Source: Myxococcota bacterium (GTDB taxonomy: Bacteria > Myxococcota_A > Bradymonadia > UBA7976 > UBA1532). From it: a stretch of DNA of 64,000 bases. The DNA is taken from the NCBI GenBank assembly GCA_963169045.1, contig CAUJDF010000039.1, forward strand, positions 248,001 to 312,000, read 5' to 3'. The position numbers and the translations under genes were made by a program. Below are positions 44,401 to 53,700 of the stretch, in pieces (the first letter of the stretch is position 1; the number at the start of each line of letters is the position of its first letter). Below the pieces are notes generated by a model, which had not been told where the DNA came from, did not search any database, and saw nothing but the letters and a program-made list of their open reading frames with translations.

Positions 44401-44495
44401 AGCTGATCGGGCCGGAGCGCGCGCTGTCGGTGAAGCAGGCGCGCGCCTACTCGTTCGGCGGGCAACAGCCGCCCGCCGACTGCCGCGAGCTCTGA
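41418..44495 (+). CDS. Secreted lipoprotein with lamin-tail domains and a dikinase-like His/ATP-grasp module
   Basis: About 1025 residues from TTG at 41418, chosen because GGAGG ends seven bases before it and it gives a clean signal VRRVAPFCLLLAMTAC. A repeat linker of DAAPPDA units covers 25-75. A lamin-tail domain (LRFNELMASNDGAWVDETGE) and a second similar domain (LVLTELALRPSAFVEVLNPT) follow. A phosphohistidine-like segment has His618 in TPLAHVNLLSRNRGTPN. A PPDK-type ATP-binding domain then carries LGGKAAQFAEL, VRFRSSSNTEDLPGFNGAG and a late ELKLIG. The order His domain then ATP-grasp is that of glucan water dikinases. An exported member is unusual. Ends at a palindromic repeat. Confidence 0.8.
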   Translation: MVRRVAPFCLLLAMTACDDGGASSAGDAAAPDAAPDAAPPDGAPPDAAPPDATPPDGAPPDGRVPDAAPPDAGPPADPLRFNELMASNDGAWVDETGETDDWIELYNAGPVDLSLEGYAIAEKDDEWVPLPGFLLAPGDVLVLWADDTPAQGPLHLPFKLSSGGGRLMLRAPGGELADAVRYPPSQPDDAFQRLPDGQGDLVRCRWATPARHNGERCGPPPPPELPEEVTFAPYVWPAPTPPTLVLTELALRPSAFVEVLNPTDAPIALDEYTVRLAATRPGVPWPGREAGAALDWPEARLAPGARLVLPLTAEDTAALATSPDFEGVVTLWGPEGPVDRVDFMAWPEGAALARVPDATGHPRFCAATTPGAANDPCDPLPSRPVGDRLRHLYTPGDFGALAEGETALGQEPLKVVVDMASGDVVHLLSSRAWDLHYTFIRERIDGLPHLDRCDPVQNDVHLAGWREFSDREYLQAEGRRYLLGTLVHHAGPGLRTYEFAAGDQITPELMRRSFFTAMRHVPDPERWFLRPQDARQIANMREMDGQAPMIGPNAPFRGVTFQPLTEGLAYGVLTFVSSEELARTPLGPQVIVVTDQVPNDIDLVGGLVTEAFQTPLAHVNLLSRNRGTPNMALADARDDPRVAPLLGTLVRLEVTAGAFTIAPAEPAEAEAFWESRRPSGEPFRPRLDTSVRGVVPLDTATIADLPALGGKAAQFAELYRVVSAGRGCEGPLNVPRGAFAIPVVHSLEHFEASGAATILEALRADPEFRSDPRVRALGLARVRTAIRVHPVDPALLAQVQAEVEARFGGARVRFRSSSNTEDLPGFNGAGLYTSISGELDDPERPIDDAIRTVWASLWLQRGYDERDYHHIAQDGVAMAVLVHPAALSEKANGVAISRNILEPIRRDHYLNVQVGEASVANPAPGVTTDQLLISPYRGSNPQYLARSSLSPGVPVLSLEEVRHVSCVLGAIHAHYRPLLDPDAANQWFAMDVELKLIGPERALSVKQARAYSFGGQQPPADCREL

Positions 44496-44674
44496 CTCGA
44501 GTTTCGCCATTTCGGCGTCGACGAGGCCGAGCAACGACCGAGACGCGGCAAGGAGCGAGGCGAATTTCGGTCGAAGGCGTGCTTGACGCACGTCGAGACC
44601 GAAATTCGCCGAGCGACGCCGCCGCGGCCGGTCGGGGCCGGCCGCAGGCAGCCGAAGATGGCGAAACTCGAGTC
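44494..44674. repeat. Palindromic intergenic repeat, copy B
   Basis: 181 bases with terminal inverted repeats of about 23 bases: GACTCGAGTTTCGCCAT, then TTCGGC, at the left and its complement at 44651-44674 with one inserted base. A second inner pair is GGCGAATTTCGGTC (44559-44572) and GACCGAAATTCGCC (44597-44610). The whole can fold as long stems. The left GACTCGAG shares its first two bases with the TGA stop of the lipoprotein gene. Homologous to 3116-3304; both copies sit between converging genes. Confidence 0.9.
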
Positions 44675-44689
44675 TGACTCCGACCGCCG

Positions 44690-44771
44690 CGCCGGGACGC
44701 GCAAAGGTCGACGAACGAACCTCGTCGGCGGCGCCCGGGACGCCCGGAGGTCGACGAACGAACCTCGTCGG
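44690..44771. repeat. Two tandem 43-base repeats
   Basis: AGGTCGACGAACGAACCTCG then TCGG occurs at 44705-44728 and 44748-44771, preceded each time by a GCGCC(C)GGGACGC stretch, so the period is 43 bases. Each core has CGACGA and TCGTCG arms around ACGAACC and could form a small hairpin. The rest of the gap to the hydantoinase stop at 44807 shows nothing further. Confidence 0.85.
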
Positions 44772-44806
44772 AGGCTCCGAACGCGTTCCGGCGCCCGGCC
44801 GGCGGT

Positions 44807-47800
44807 TCAGCGCGGCCGCCAGCCGCCGCCGCCGGGGGTCTCCACGACGAGCACGTCCCCGGGCTCGACGGGCACCGTCACCTTGCCCGGCAGCGCCACG
44901 CGGGTCCCGTCGGCGCGGATCAGCGTGTCGCGGCCGCGCTCGCCGTCCGGCGCGCCGTTCCGCCCCCACGGCGCGAAGCGGCGGCGTTCGCCCAGCAGGT
45001 TGACCTCCGCCGGCGCGAGGAAGCGGTAGGCGCGCACGACGCCCTCGCCGCCGGTGCCGGGCGTCTCCGGGCGCACCGCGTACCGCTCGATCCGCACCGG
45101 AAAGGCGCGCTCGAGGGCCTCCACCGGCGTGTTGAGCGTGTTGGTCATGTGCGTGTGGATCGCGCTCGCCCCGGGACCCCGCGGCGAGCCGCCGGCGCCG
45201 CCGCCCAACGTCTCGTAGTGCACGAAGGCGCGCCCCGCGGCGTCGACCCCGCCGAAGAGCACGTTGTTCATCGAGCCGCACGAGGCCGCCGGCACGCGGT
45301 CGGGCGCCGCCTGCGCCAGCGCGCCGAAGATCGCGTCGACGAGGCGCTGCGACGTCTCGACGTTCCCCGCCGAGACCGCCGCCGGCGGCAGCGCGTCGAC
45401 GACCGAGCCCGGGCGCGTGCGGACCGCGATCGCGCGCATCAGCCCGTCGTTCGCCGGGATGGCCTCGCCGGCGAGGCAGCGGAACGCGTAGAAGGCCGCC
45501 GACACGGCGATGGCGCGCACGGCGTTCAAGGGGCCGGCGACCTGGTCCGGCGCCCCGGTGAAGTCCACCTCGGCCGCGTCGCCGTCGACGCGCACGACGA
45601 CCGGGATCTCGATGGGCGCGTCGCCGGCGCCGTCGTCGTCGAGGCGGTCGACGAAGCGGTGCTCGCCGTCGGGCAGCGCCGCGATCACCGCGCGCATCCG
45701 GCGCTCGGCGTAGTCGAGCAGCGCGTCGTTCAGCCCCGCGACGCGCCCGTGGCCGACCTCGTCGACGAGCGCGCGCAGGCGCAGCGCGCCGACGTGGTTC
45801 GCCGCCTCCTGGGCGCGCAGGTCGCCGCGCCGCTCCGCCGGCGTGCGCGACGCGCTCGCGAACCGCTCGCGCAGCGCGTCGTCGAGCGGCGTCGGCGGCA
45901 GGCGGATGCCCTCGTCGTCGACCGTGAGCGCGCGCACGTGCCCGTCGGCGTCGCGCGGGGAGGGCAGGCTGCCCGGCGACACGCCGCCGACGTCGGCGTG
46001 GTGCGCGCGGTTCGCCACGTAGAACGCGGGGCGCGCCGCGTCGTCGAGGAACACCGGCGTCACGAGCGTCACGTCCGGCAGGTGCGTCCCGCCCGCGAAC
46101 GGATCGTTGAGCACCACCTGCGTGCCCGGCGTCATCGGCACCGCGTCGATGGCCGCGCGCACGCTCAGGGGCGTCGAGCCGAGGTGCACCGGGATGTGCG
46201 CCGCGTGGACGAGCATGCGGCCGTCCGCGTCGAACACGGCGCACGAGAAGTCGCGCCGCTCCTTGATGTTGGCGGAGAACGCCGCCCCCATCAGGTTCGC
46301 GCCCATCTCCTCGGCGATGGCCCCGAGGCGCTGGCGGTGGATCTCGAGCGCCAGCGGGAGGAGGGACGGCGCTTCGTCGGCGCGCGCCCCGCCCGTACGC
46401 TCGCAGAGCAGGTCGCCGCTCGCGAGCGCCGTCGCGCGCCAGCCCGGCGGGAGCCACAGGGTCGCGCTGTAGGCGGACACCGACCGCGGCCCCGCGAGCG
46501 CCCCGCCCGCCGGACCGGGCCCGGCTTCGTCGATCGCGGCCTCCGCCGTGCTGACCGTCGCCCGCACCGCGACGAGCTCGATCGGCGCGTCGAGCCGGTA
46601 GCCGTAGCGCGCCGCGTGGGCCGCGTCGAAGGCGGCGCGCAGCGACGGGCCCTCGAGCGGCACCGCCAGCGTGAACGTCTGGCCGGCGTAGCGGCAGTCG
46701 GCGAGCACGCTCGCCGTGGCGGGGGCGGGGCCGGTCTCGTCGCGCAGGATCGCCGCGGCCTCGGCCAGCACCTCGTCGCGCAGCTGCGCCAGCGCGTCGG
46801 CCGTCCAGCGCGCCTCGCCCAGGAAGACGGACCGCGTGGCGGTGGCGAGGGAGGGCGCGTCGAGGATGCCCTCCGCCGAGAGCAGCCCCGGCTCCCGCGG
46901 GAAGAGCACGTCGCGGCACCCGAGCGCGTCGGCCAGCGCGCACGCGTGCAGGCCCCCGGCGCCGCCGAACGCGACGAGCGTGAGGCCGCGCGGATCGATG
47001 CCGCGCTCCATCGAGACGCGCTTGCAGGCGCGCGCCATCGTCGCCTCGGCGATCGCCAGGATGGCGCGCGCGGTGTCCTCGAGCGGCGTCCCGAGCCGCG
47101 CCGCGAGATCGCCGACCGCGCGGCGGGCCGCCTCCGCGTCGACGGGCATCGCGCCGCCGAGCAGCGCGGGCAGGCGTCCGAGCACGACGTGGGCGTCGGT
47201 GACGGTGGGCTCGACGCCGCCGCGCCCGTAACACGCCGGCCCGGGCACGGCGCCCGCCGACCGCGGTCCCACGCGCAGCGCCCCGCCGGCGTCGACGAAG
47301 GCGACGGACCCGCCGCCGGCGCCCACCGTCTCGATCGGCAGCAACGGCACGCGCAGCGGGTGCTCGCCGATGGCGCCCTCGTCCTCCGGGCGCAGCGCGC
47401 CCTGCACGACGGCCACGTCGGTGGACGTCCCGCCCATGTCGAACGCCAGGAGCGCGGTGCGGCCGCAGCGCCGACCCGCCGCCCATGCGCCGCGCACGCC
47501 ACCCGCGGGCCCGGAGAGCACGGTGTGGACCGGCTCGCGCGCCGCCCGCGCCGCCCCCATCCGCCCGCCCGCCGACGCCATCACCGACAGGCGGCCCGGA
47601 CGCAGCGCGTCGGCGAGGCGCGCCACGTAGCGCGACATCACCGGCGCCACGTGCGCGTTCACGACCACCGTCGACGTGCGCTCGAGCTCGCGGAAGACCG
47701 GCGCGAGCGCGTGCCCCGTCGACACCGGCACGCCGGGGAACGCCGCCCGCAGCGCCGCGGCCACGGCCGCCTCGTGCCGGTCGTCGGCGTAGGCGTGCAA

Positions 47801-48268
47801 CAGGCAGACGGCGAAGGCCTCCGCTCTCCGCAACGTCTCGGAATTCCTGGCGATCCATGCGTCGAGCGGCTCGAGCGGTTCGACCTCCTCACCGCCGGGC
47901 CCGAGGCGGCCGCGCACGCCGACACAATCCTCGGGCGGCACGAGCGGCGGCGGGACCTCGGGGTGCAGCGCGTAGAGGTCCGGGCGCGCCTGGCGCCGCA
48001 GCCGCAGGACGTCCTCGAAGCCGGCGGTCGCGACGAGCACCACCCGCGCGCCGCGGCGCTCCAGCAGCGCGTTCGTGGCCACCGTCGTGCCGTGCCGCAC
48101 CTCGTCGGGCGCCGCGCCGAGGGCGGCGATCGCGTCGAGCACGGCGCGTCCGGGGTCGTCGGGCGTGGAGGGGACCTTGACCTGCGCGGTGCGGCCGCCG
48201 GGCAGGCGGGCGACGAGGTCGGTGAACGTGCCGCCGGTGTCGACCCCGACGATCACGGGCGGGGTCAC
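44807..48268 (-). CDS. Fused HyuA-HyuB hydantoinase / 5-oxoprolinase
   Basis: 1153 residues from GTG at 48268. The N-terminal HyuA half begins IVGVDTGGTFTDLV, an actin-like ATP-binding loop, with HGTTVATNALLERRGA, ELERTSTVVVNAHVAPV, LLAFDMGGTSTDVAVV and TLVAFGGAGGLHACALADAL. The HyuB half starts near residue 640 (IHRQRLGAIAEEMGANLMGA, ANIKERRDFSCAVFD) and ends VVETPGGGGWRPR. Fused enzymes of this length open 5-oxoproline or hydantoins with ATP. Its GTGA start overlaps the stop of the upstream TPR gene, so the three minus-strand genes form one unit. Substrate is uncertain. Confidence 0.94.
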   Translation of the reverse strand: MTPPVIVGVDTGGTFTDLVARLPGGRTAQVKVPSTPDDPGRAVLDAIAALGAAPDEVRHGTTVATNALLERRGARVVLVATAGFEDVLRLRRQARPDLYALHPEVPPPLVPPEDCVGVRGRLGPGGEEVEPLEPLDAWIARNSETLRRAEAFAVCLLHAYADDRHEAAVAAALRAAFPGVPVSTGHALAPVFRELERTSTVVVNAHVAPVMSRYVARLADALRPGRLSVMASAGGRMGAARAAREPVHTVLSGPAGGVRGAWAAGRRCGRTALLAFDMGGTSTDVAVVQGALRPEDEGAIGEHPLRVPLLPIETVGAGGGSVAFVDAGGALRVGPRSAGAVPGPACYGRGGVEPTVTDAHVVLGRLPALLGGAMPVDAEAARRAVGDLAARLGTPLEDTARAILAIAEATMARACKRVSMERGIDPRGLTLVAFGGAGGLHACALADALGCRDVLFPREPGLLSAEGILDAPSLATATRSVFLGEARWTADALAQLRDEVLAEAAAILRDETGPAPATASVLADCRYAGQTFTLAVPLEGPSLRAAFDAAHAARYGYRLDAPIELVAVRATVSTAEAAIDEAGPGPAGGALAGPRSVSAYSATLWLPPGWRATALASGDLLCERTGGARADEAPSLLPLALEIHRQRLGAIAEEMGANLMGAAFSANIKERRDFSCAVFDADGRMLVHAAHIPVHLGSTPLSVRAAIDAVPMTPGTQVVLNDPFAGGTHLPDVTLVTPVFLDDAARPAFYVANRAHHADVGGVSPGSLPSPRDADGHVRALTVDDEGIRLPPTPLDDALRERFASASRTPAERRGDLRAQEAANHVGALRLRALVDEVGHGRVAGLNDALLDYAERRMRAVIAALPDGEHRFVDRLDDDGAGDAPIEIPVVVRVDGDAAEVDFTGAPDQVAGPLNAVRAIAVSAAFYAFRCLAGEAIPANDGLMRAIAVRTRPGSVVDALPPAAVSAGNVETSQRLVDAIFGALAQAAPDRVPAASCGSMNNVLFGGVDAAGRAFVHYETLGGGAGGSPRGPGASAIHTHMTNTLNTPVEALERAFPVRIERYAVRPETPGTGGEGVVRAYRFLAPAEVNLLGERRRFAPWGRNGAPDGERGRDTLIRADGTRVALPGKVTVPVEPGDVLVVETPGGGGWRPR

Positions 48269-49440
48269 TTCTTGCGCGGGGCGGCGGCCTGGGCGTCCTC
48301 GAGGCGCTTGCGCACCTCCTCGAGCTTGCCGCGGGCCGTCATGAGCGTCTGCTCCTGGTTCGGGTCCTTCTCGAGGGCGCGGGCCGCGCGCTCCATCGCC
48401 ACCTGCAACGCCCCGGCGGCCAGCTTCAGGTCGCCGTGCCTCTCGGCGATCAGCCCGATGCGCAGGTGCGGCTCGGACAGCTCGTCGTCGATCTGCGCCA
48501 GCTCGCCGAACACCTGGAGCGCCGCCTCGGTCTGGTCGCGCCGCTCGTACAGGCGGCCGAGGCGGATGTAGGCCTCGCGATCGCCGCTCTGCTCCCACGC
48601 GCGCTTCAGATGGCGCTCGGCGAGCATGTCGCGACCGAGGGCAGCGTACGCGCCGCCCAGCGGGCCGTGCACCGCGGGCACGTCGCCCTGACGCGAGAGC
48701 GCCCTCTCGAACGCCTTGACCGCCTCCTGCTGCTTGCCCTGCTCGGCGAGCGCCTTGCCCAGCGTCACGAACAGCGTCGGCTCTTCGAGCTTCTTGCTCG
48801 CGCGCTCGAGGAGCTTCGTCGCCTCCTCCCAGTTCTTCTGCTGGAAGCGCGCCTGTCCGAGCGCGAGCTGGATGGTCGCGTTCTCGGCGTCGAGGCCGAG
48901 CGCTTTGTCGAGCGCGTCGACCGCCGGCGCCAGCTCGCCGGCGCGCAGGAAGGCGACGCCGAGGTTGTGGTGGGCCGGCGCGAACTTCGGATCGGCCTCG
49001 AGCGCGCGCTGGAACTGGCGACGCGCCCCGGGATCGTCGCCGCGGGCCAGCAGCAGCTTCCCGTAGGCGACCAGCAGCGGCGCCGACGGCTGCGCGCGGG
49101 CGACGAGCGCGGCGCCGAGCGCCTCCTGCAGCCGCGCGCCCTCGGCGACGTCGAGCGTGCCGCTGAACTTCAGGACCTGCTGGACGCGCGCGTCGACCAG
49201 GGCGTCGCGCCACTCGGCGCGTCGGGGATCGGCGTCGAGGGCGGCGGCGAAGGCGTGGGCCGCGAGCTCGGGATCGCCGGCGTCCAGCGCGGCGCGGCCG
49301 ACGGCGGCGTGCTCGGCGCCGAGGGTCGCGGCCTCGCGGCGCGCCCCGAAGGCCGCCCATTCGTTGGCCGCCCACGGCACGGCGCCGGCGCCGAGGAGCA
49401 GCAGGACCAGGGCGAGCAACCAACGGAGAGGATCGCGCAT
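48265..49440 (-). CDS. Membrane-anchored TPR protein (paralogue 1)
   Basis: 391 residues. A single N-terminal helix (PLRWLLALVLLLLGAGAVPW) anchors it, then come TPR units for the rest of the chain (for example ARRQFQRALEADPKFAPAHH and QQEAVKAFERALSRQGDVPA). It ends in a Lys/Arg tail. It shares order, anchor and repeat layout with the next gene upstream (49465-50607), from which it probably arose by duplication. Coupled to the hydantoinase gene. No catalytic residues seen. Confidence 0.86.
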   Translation of the reverse strand: MRDPLRWLLALVLLLLGAGAVPWAANEWAAFGARREAATLGAEHAAVGRAALDAGDPELAAHAFAAALDADPRRAEWRDALVDARVQQVLKFSGTLDVAEGARLQEALGAALVARAQPSAPLLVAYGKLLLARGDDPGARRQFQRALEADPKFAPAHHNLGVAFLRAGELAPAVDALDKALGLDAENATIQLALGQARFQQKNWEEATKLLERASKKLEEPTLFVTLGKALAEQGKQQEAVKAFERALSRQGDVPAVHGPLGGAYAALGRDMLAERHLKRAWEQSGDREAYIRLGRLYERRDQTEAALQVFGELAQIDDELSEPHLRIGLIAERHGDLKLAAGALQVAMERAARALEKDPNQEQTLMTARGKLEEVRKRLEDAQAAAPRKK

Positions 49441-49464
49441 GTCGGGCTCCCGGGGCGTGTGCGT

Positions 49465-50607
49465 TCAGCGCTTGGGCGCGGGGGCGGCCGACAGGGCCGC
49501 GAGGCGACCCTGCGCCTCCTCGAGGGCCGCGGCCTGCTTCTCGTCGGCCTGGGCCAACCGGATGGCCGCCTCGAGCGCGCCGCGGGCCGCGTCGGCCTGC
49601 CCGAGGGCGAGGGCGCTGCGGGCGATGCCGAGCGGCGCGCGGGCGTCCCTCGGCAGGAGGCGGCGCAGCTCGCCCCAGGCGCCGACGGACTCCTGGTGGC
49701 GGCCGAGGACCTGCAGGAGCTCGGCGCGGCGGGCGAGCGCGTCGACGTCGCCCGTCAGGCGCCAGGCGGCCTCGAGGGCGCCGAGGGCGAGGTCGTTCTG
49801 GCCCTGACGCAGCCAGGCCTCGGCGAGCGGCGCGTGGGCGGCGGCGAGGTCCGGCTGTAGCGCGAGCGCCCGCTCGAGCGACGTCGCGGCGTCGGCCCAC
49901 TTCTTCTGCCGCAGCAGCGCGCGTCCGAGCGCGAGCCGCACGGGCGCGCGGTCGAGGTGCTCGACGGCGGCGCCCAGCAGCTTCTCGGCCTCTTCGTACT
50001 TCTCCTGGGAGAGCCGCGTCTGTCCCAGCGCGAAGCGGGCCTCGTGGAGCGTCGCATCGATGGCGAGCGCCTTCTCGAGCGCGGCCGCGGCGCCGTCATA
50101 CTGCTTCGCCTTGAGCAGCAGGTCGCCGAGGTGCATGTGGGCGACCGCCAGGCCCGGCTCCGCGTCGATGGCGCGCTCGAACGCCCTGCGGGCCTCGTCG
50201 TCGCGGCCGCGCACCTGCAGCGCCTTGCCGAGCGCGATCTGCAGGCGGGCCGGCGCGGCGGGGGCGCTCGCCAGCGCCGTCGCCAGCTCGGACTGCAGCC
50301 GCAGCGCGTTCGCCGAGGTCACCGCGCTCGGGTCGCGCACCACCTGCTCCGCGTGGAGCTCGACGAGCCGCCGCCGCAGCCCCTCGTCGGCCGGGTCGGC
50401 CTCGATCGCGTCGGCCTGCGCCTGGCTGGCGAGCGCCGGATCGCCGGCGGCGAGCGCGGCCTCGGCCAGCGCGGCGTGGGCCGCGGCGCGCTCCGCGGCG
50501 GCGCGCCGGCGGCCGAGCGCGTCGACCTGGTTCAGCAGCAACGGGACGGCGGCCGCGGCGACGACCGCCAGCGCGCCGGTCTGGATCCAGCGGTGGGCTT
50601 GGCTCAT
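49465..50607 (-). CDS. Membrane-anchored TPR protein (paralogue 2)
   Basis: 380 residues. An N-terminal helix (ALAVVAAAAVPLLLNQ) precedes a coiled-coil-like Ala/Arg segment (RRRAAAERAAAHAALAEAAL) and about eight TPRs (RRAFERAIDAEPGLAVAHMH, YDGAAAALEKALAIDATLHE, ATSLERALALQPDLAAAHAP). Same plan as 48265-49440, 24 bases downstream. First gene of the TPR-TPR-hydantoinase unit, divergent from the giant secreted protein at 50760. The 152-base gap probably holds both promoters. Confidence 0.86.
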   Translation of the reverse strand: MSQAHRWIQTGALAVVAAAAVPLLLNQVDALGRRRAAAERAAAHAALAEAALAAGDPALASQAQADAIEADPADEGLRRRLVELHAEQVVRDPSAVTSANALRLQSELATALASAPAAPARLQIALGKALQVRGRDDEARRAFERAIDAEPGLAVAHMHLGDLLLKAKQYDGAAAALEKALAIDATLHEARFALGQTRLSQEKYEEAEKLLGAAVEHLDRAPVRLALGRALLRQKKWADAATSLERALALQPDLAAAHAPLAEAWLRQGQNDLALGALEAAWRLTGDVDALARRAELLQVLGRHQESVGAWGELRRLLPRDARAPLGIARSALALGQADAARGALEAAIRLAQADEKQAAALEEAQGRLAALSAAPAPKR

Positions 50608-50759
50608 GGTCTGGCTTATATGTCCGCCACTCGCGAATACGCAACGCCGGCCGGCGGCGACCGGCGGCCCCCGTCGCCGCCGTCCGGACGGCGGGATCTC
50701 GCCGGGAACTCGCGCTCCGCGCCGCTGTCGGACCCCTCGTGCCCTGCGGAGGAGAGCCC

Positions 50760-53700
50760 ATGAGACTCTGGATGGCGTGCATGATGGCGTGGCTGCTCCC
50801 GGCGGCGGCCATCGCCGACGACGCGGCCCTCGCGGCGCTCGCCGGCGGCCGCGTACGCGAGGGCGTCGAGCGTCTGCGGGAGGCGGCGGCGCGCCCCGGC
50901 GCCGATCCGGAGCTGCTGTGCCTCCTCGGCCGCGCCGAGCGCCGCCTGGGCGACGAGCGCGCCGCGGCGGCCACCCTGGCCCGCGTCCCGCCGGACGCGC
51001 CCTGCGCCCGCCAGGCCGGCTTCACGCGCGCCGATGCGCTGCTCGCCCGAGGCGAGGCGGGGCCGGCGGTGGCGCTCTACGAGTCGCTGGGCACACCGGC
51101 CCTGGGCGAGGACCGCGACGCTGCCACCGCCGCGGCGATCGAGGCGCTCGCCGGGCGCCTGCTCGCCGGACCCGAGCCCGAGGTCGACCGCGCCGCCGAT
51201 CTGCTGGCCCTCGCCGTCGTGCTGCGCCTCGCGCCCGACCGCCGCGTCGCCCTCGCCCGCCGCATCGCCGGGCTGGCCGCGGCGCACGCCGATCTGCCCG
51301 TGGACGGCGCGCGCGACGCGCTGCTCGAGTCGCTGGGGCGCCCCGGCGGCGACCGACCCGCCGACCGCGGCCTCGTGGCGCGCCTCCTCCCTCCGGCCTG
51401 GGGCCTGGCCGCGCTCGCCCCATTGCCGCACGACGCGCCCACCCTCGCCACGCGCGCCGACGTCGCCGAGCCGTTCGACACCGACGTGGCCTTCGCCTTC
51501 CGCGACGCGGCCCTCGAGAAGGACCCTGCCTCGCCGCTGGCGGCGCGCCACGCGAACGCCCTCGCCGAGGCGGGGCGCGCCGTCGCCGCCCGGGCGCTGC
51601 TGGCCCGCCTCGCCGCCGGCCAGGACGAGGACGCCGCCCGCGCCGCGTGGCGGCTCGCGCGCCTCGATCTCGCCGCCGACCGGCCCGAGGCCGTGCTCGA
51701 GAGCGTCGCCGCCTACCTTCGGCGCTTCCCCGCCGGCGAGGCCCGCGCGGAGGCCGAGGCGGCCCAGGGGGCGGCCCGCCTGCGCCTCGCCCGCCGCGCC
51801 TTCGCCGCCGGCGCGCCCGCGGCGGCGGTCGAGCACGGCGACGCGCTCGTGGCCCGCGATCCCCGCGCCGACGAGGCGCCCGACGCCACCTACGAGGCCG
51901 GCCTCGCCGCCCGCGCCGCCGGCGACGCCGCCGACGCGCGCCGCCGCTGGAAGGCCGTCGCCGCCCGCTGGCCCGAGGCCGACGCCGCCGAGCGCGCCGT
52001 CGCCGCCCTGGCGCGCGCCCTCGCTTTCGACGACGGCCGTTACGAAGAGGCGGTGGCCTGGCTGCGCGCCCGCGAGAAGGACGGCGTGGTGGCCGCCGCG
52101 ATGGAGCGCGCCCGCCTCGCCGACGCCGACGTGCGCCTCGAGGTGTCCGGCCGCCGCGCGCCCGGCCGCCCGGCGACGGTGCGCGTCGTCGCCCGCAACC
52201 TGCGCGAGGTGGAGCTGCGCCTGCACCGCGTCGACGCGGAGGCGTTCCTGCTGGCCGGCGGCACGCCCGCCACGCTGCCGGCGCTCGACGTGCGCGTCAT
52301 CGCCCCCGACGCCCGTTGGCAGGCCGCCGTCCCCGGGTTCGCGCCCGGCCGCGACATCGCGTTCGACGTGCCGGTGAAGGCCACCGGCCCCGGGCTGTAC
52401 GTGGTCACCGTCGCGGCGCCGGACCGCGAGGCCTCGGCGGTGCTGCTCGTCTCCGATCTCGACCTCGTCGCGCGCGCGGTCGGCCCCGACCTGGCGGTCG
52501 CCGCGTTCCGGGGCGGCCGGCCGGTCGCGGGCGCCGAGGTGGTCGTGCGCGCCGGCGGGGAGGTGAAGCGCGGCCGGACCGACCGCGCCGGCCTGTTCCG
52601 CGTCGAGGTGCCGGGCGGACCGCTCGGCATCCTCGCCCGCGACGACGGCGCGCCGGCCCTCGTCGCCCTCGGGCGCGAGGAGGGCACGGCCCCGCCGGCG
52701 TCCCTCGTGGCCGGCGCCGATCTGGATCGTCCGGTCTACAGGCCCGGCGACACGGTGGGCTTCCGCGTGGCCCTCCGCCGCGGCGGCGCCCCGGTGCCCG
52801 GCCCGTGGAAGGTCTGGCTTGGCGACTACCCGTCGGTGCGCCTCGAGCCCGGTCCGTCGGGCAGCGTCGTGGGCGAGCTGCCGTTGCCGCCGCGCCCGGT
52901 CGGACCGCTGACCCTCTTCGCGCAGGCGCCGGGCGGCGACGGGCCGTTGGCGGTGGCCACGGTGCAGATCGCGGCGGACGCGCCCGCCGGCCGCGACCTG
53001 GTCGTCCGCATGGACGACGGCGGGGCCACGGTCGTCGTGCGCGAGGCCGACGGGGCGCCCGCCGCGGGCGTGCCGATCGACGCCGGGCCCGCGGGCCGCG
53101 GCCGCACCGACGGCACGGGGCGCCTCCGCCTCGCCGGGCCGCCGGCGGGCCTGCCCTGGCGCGTGCATGCGGCCATCGCCGGCACCGACGTCTCCGCCAG
53201 CGCCGAGCGCGTCCTGCCGGATCGCGAGCCGCTGCGTCTCGAGCCCGAGGCCGACCGCCTCCGGCCGGGCGAGGCGCCGCGCCTCCGCGTCGACGGGGCG
53301 CCGGGCCGGGTGCGCCTCACCCTGGCGCGCCTCGTCGAGCCGCGCCCCGAGCCTCCGCCGCCCGCCGATCCCTGGGTCCCCGCGGTCCGCACCGCGCTCG
53401 AGGGCCCCCTCTCGTGGCGTGGCAGCGGCCCGGCACTGCCCGCGATCACGCAGGAAGAGGAGGCGTGGCGCCTCGACGTCGACCTGAAGGACCGCCCGCT
53501 CGAGCAGGTCCTGCCCGCGCTCGCGGAGGGGCGCTACCGGGTCCGCGCGGTGGCGCTCGACGGCCGCGTCCGCAGCGTCGTCGCCAACCTCACCGTCGCC
53601 GCCGACGGTGTCCGCCTGCTGGGCGGGCGCAGCGCCGGCGCCGGCGAAGCGCTCGACTTGCGCGTCGAGGGCGGCGCCGCGCTCGTCACCGCAGAAGGGG

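Noticed and set aside
41346-44495. GTG at 41346 as start of the lamin-tail lipoprotein
   Set aside because: It would put 24 charged residues before the signal peptide and has no SD site; TTG at 41418 has GGAGG at proper spacing.
44807-49900. Extension of the hydantoinase frame upstream to 49900
   Set aside because: The added part is an out-of-frame shadow of the two TPR genes; the GTG at 48268 gives the family N-terminus IVGVDTGGTFTD.
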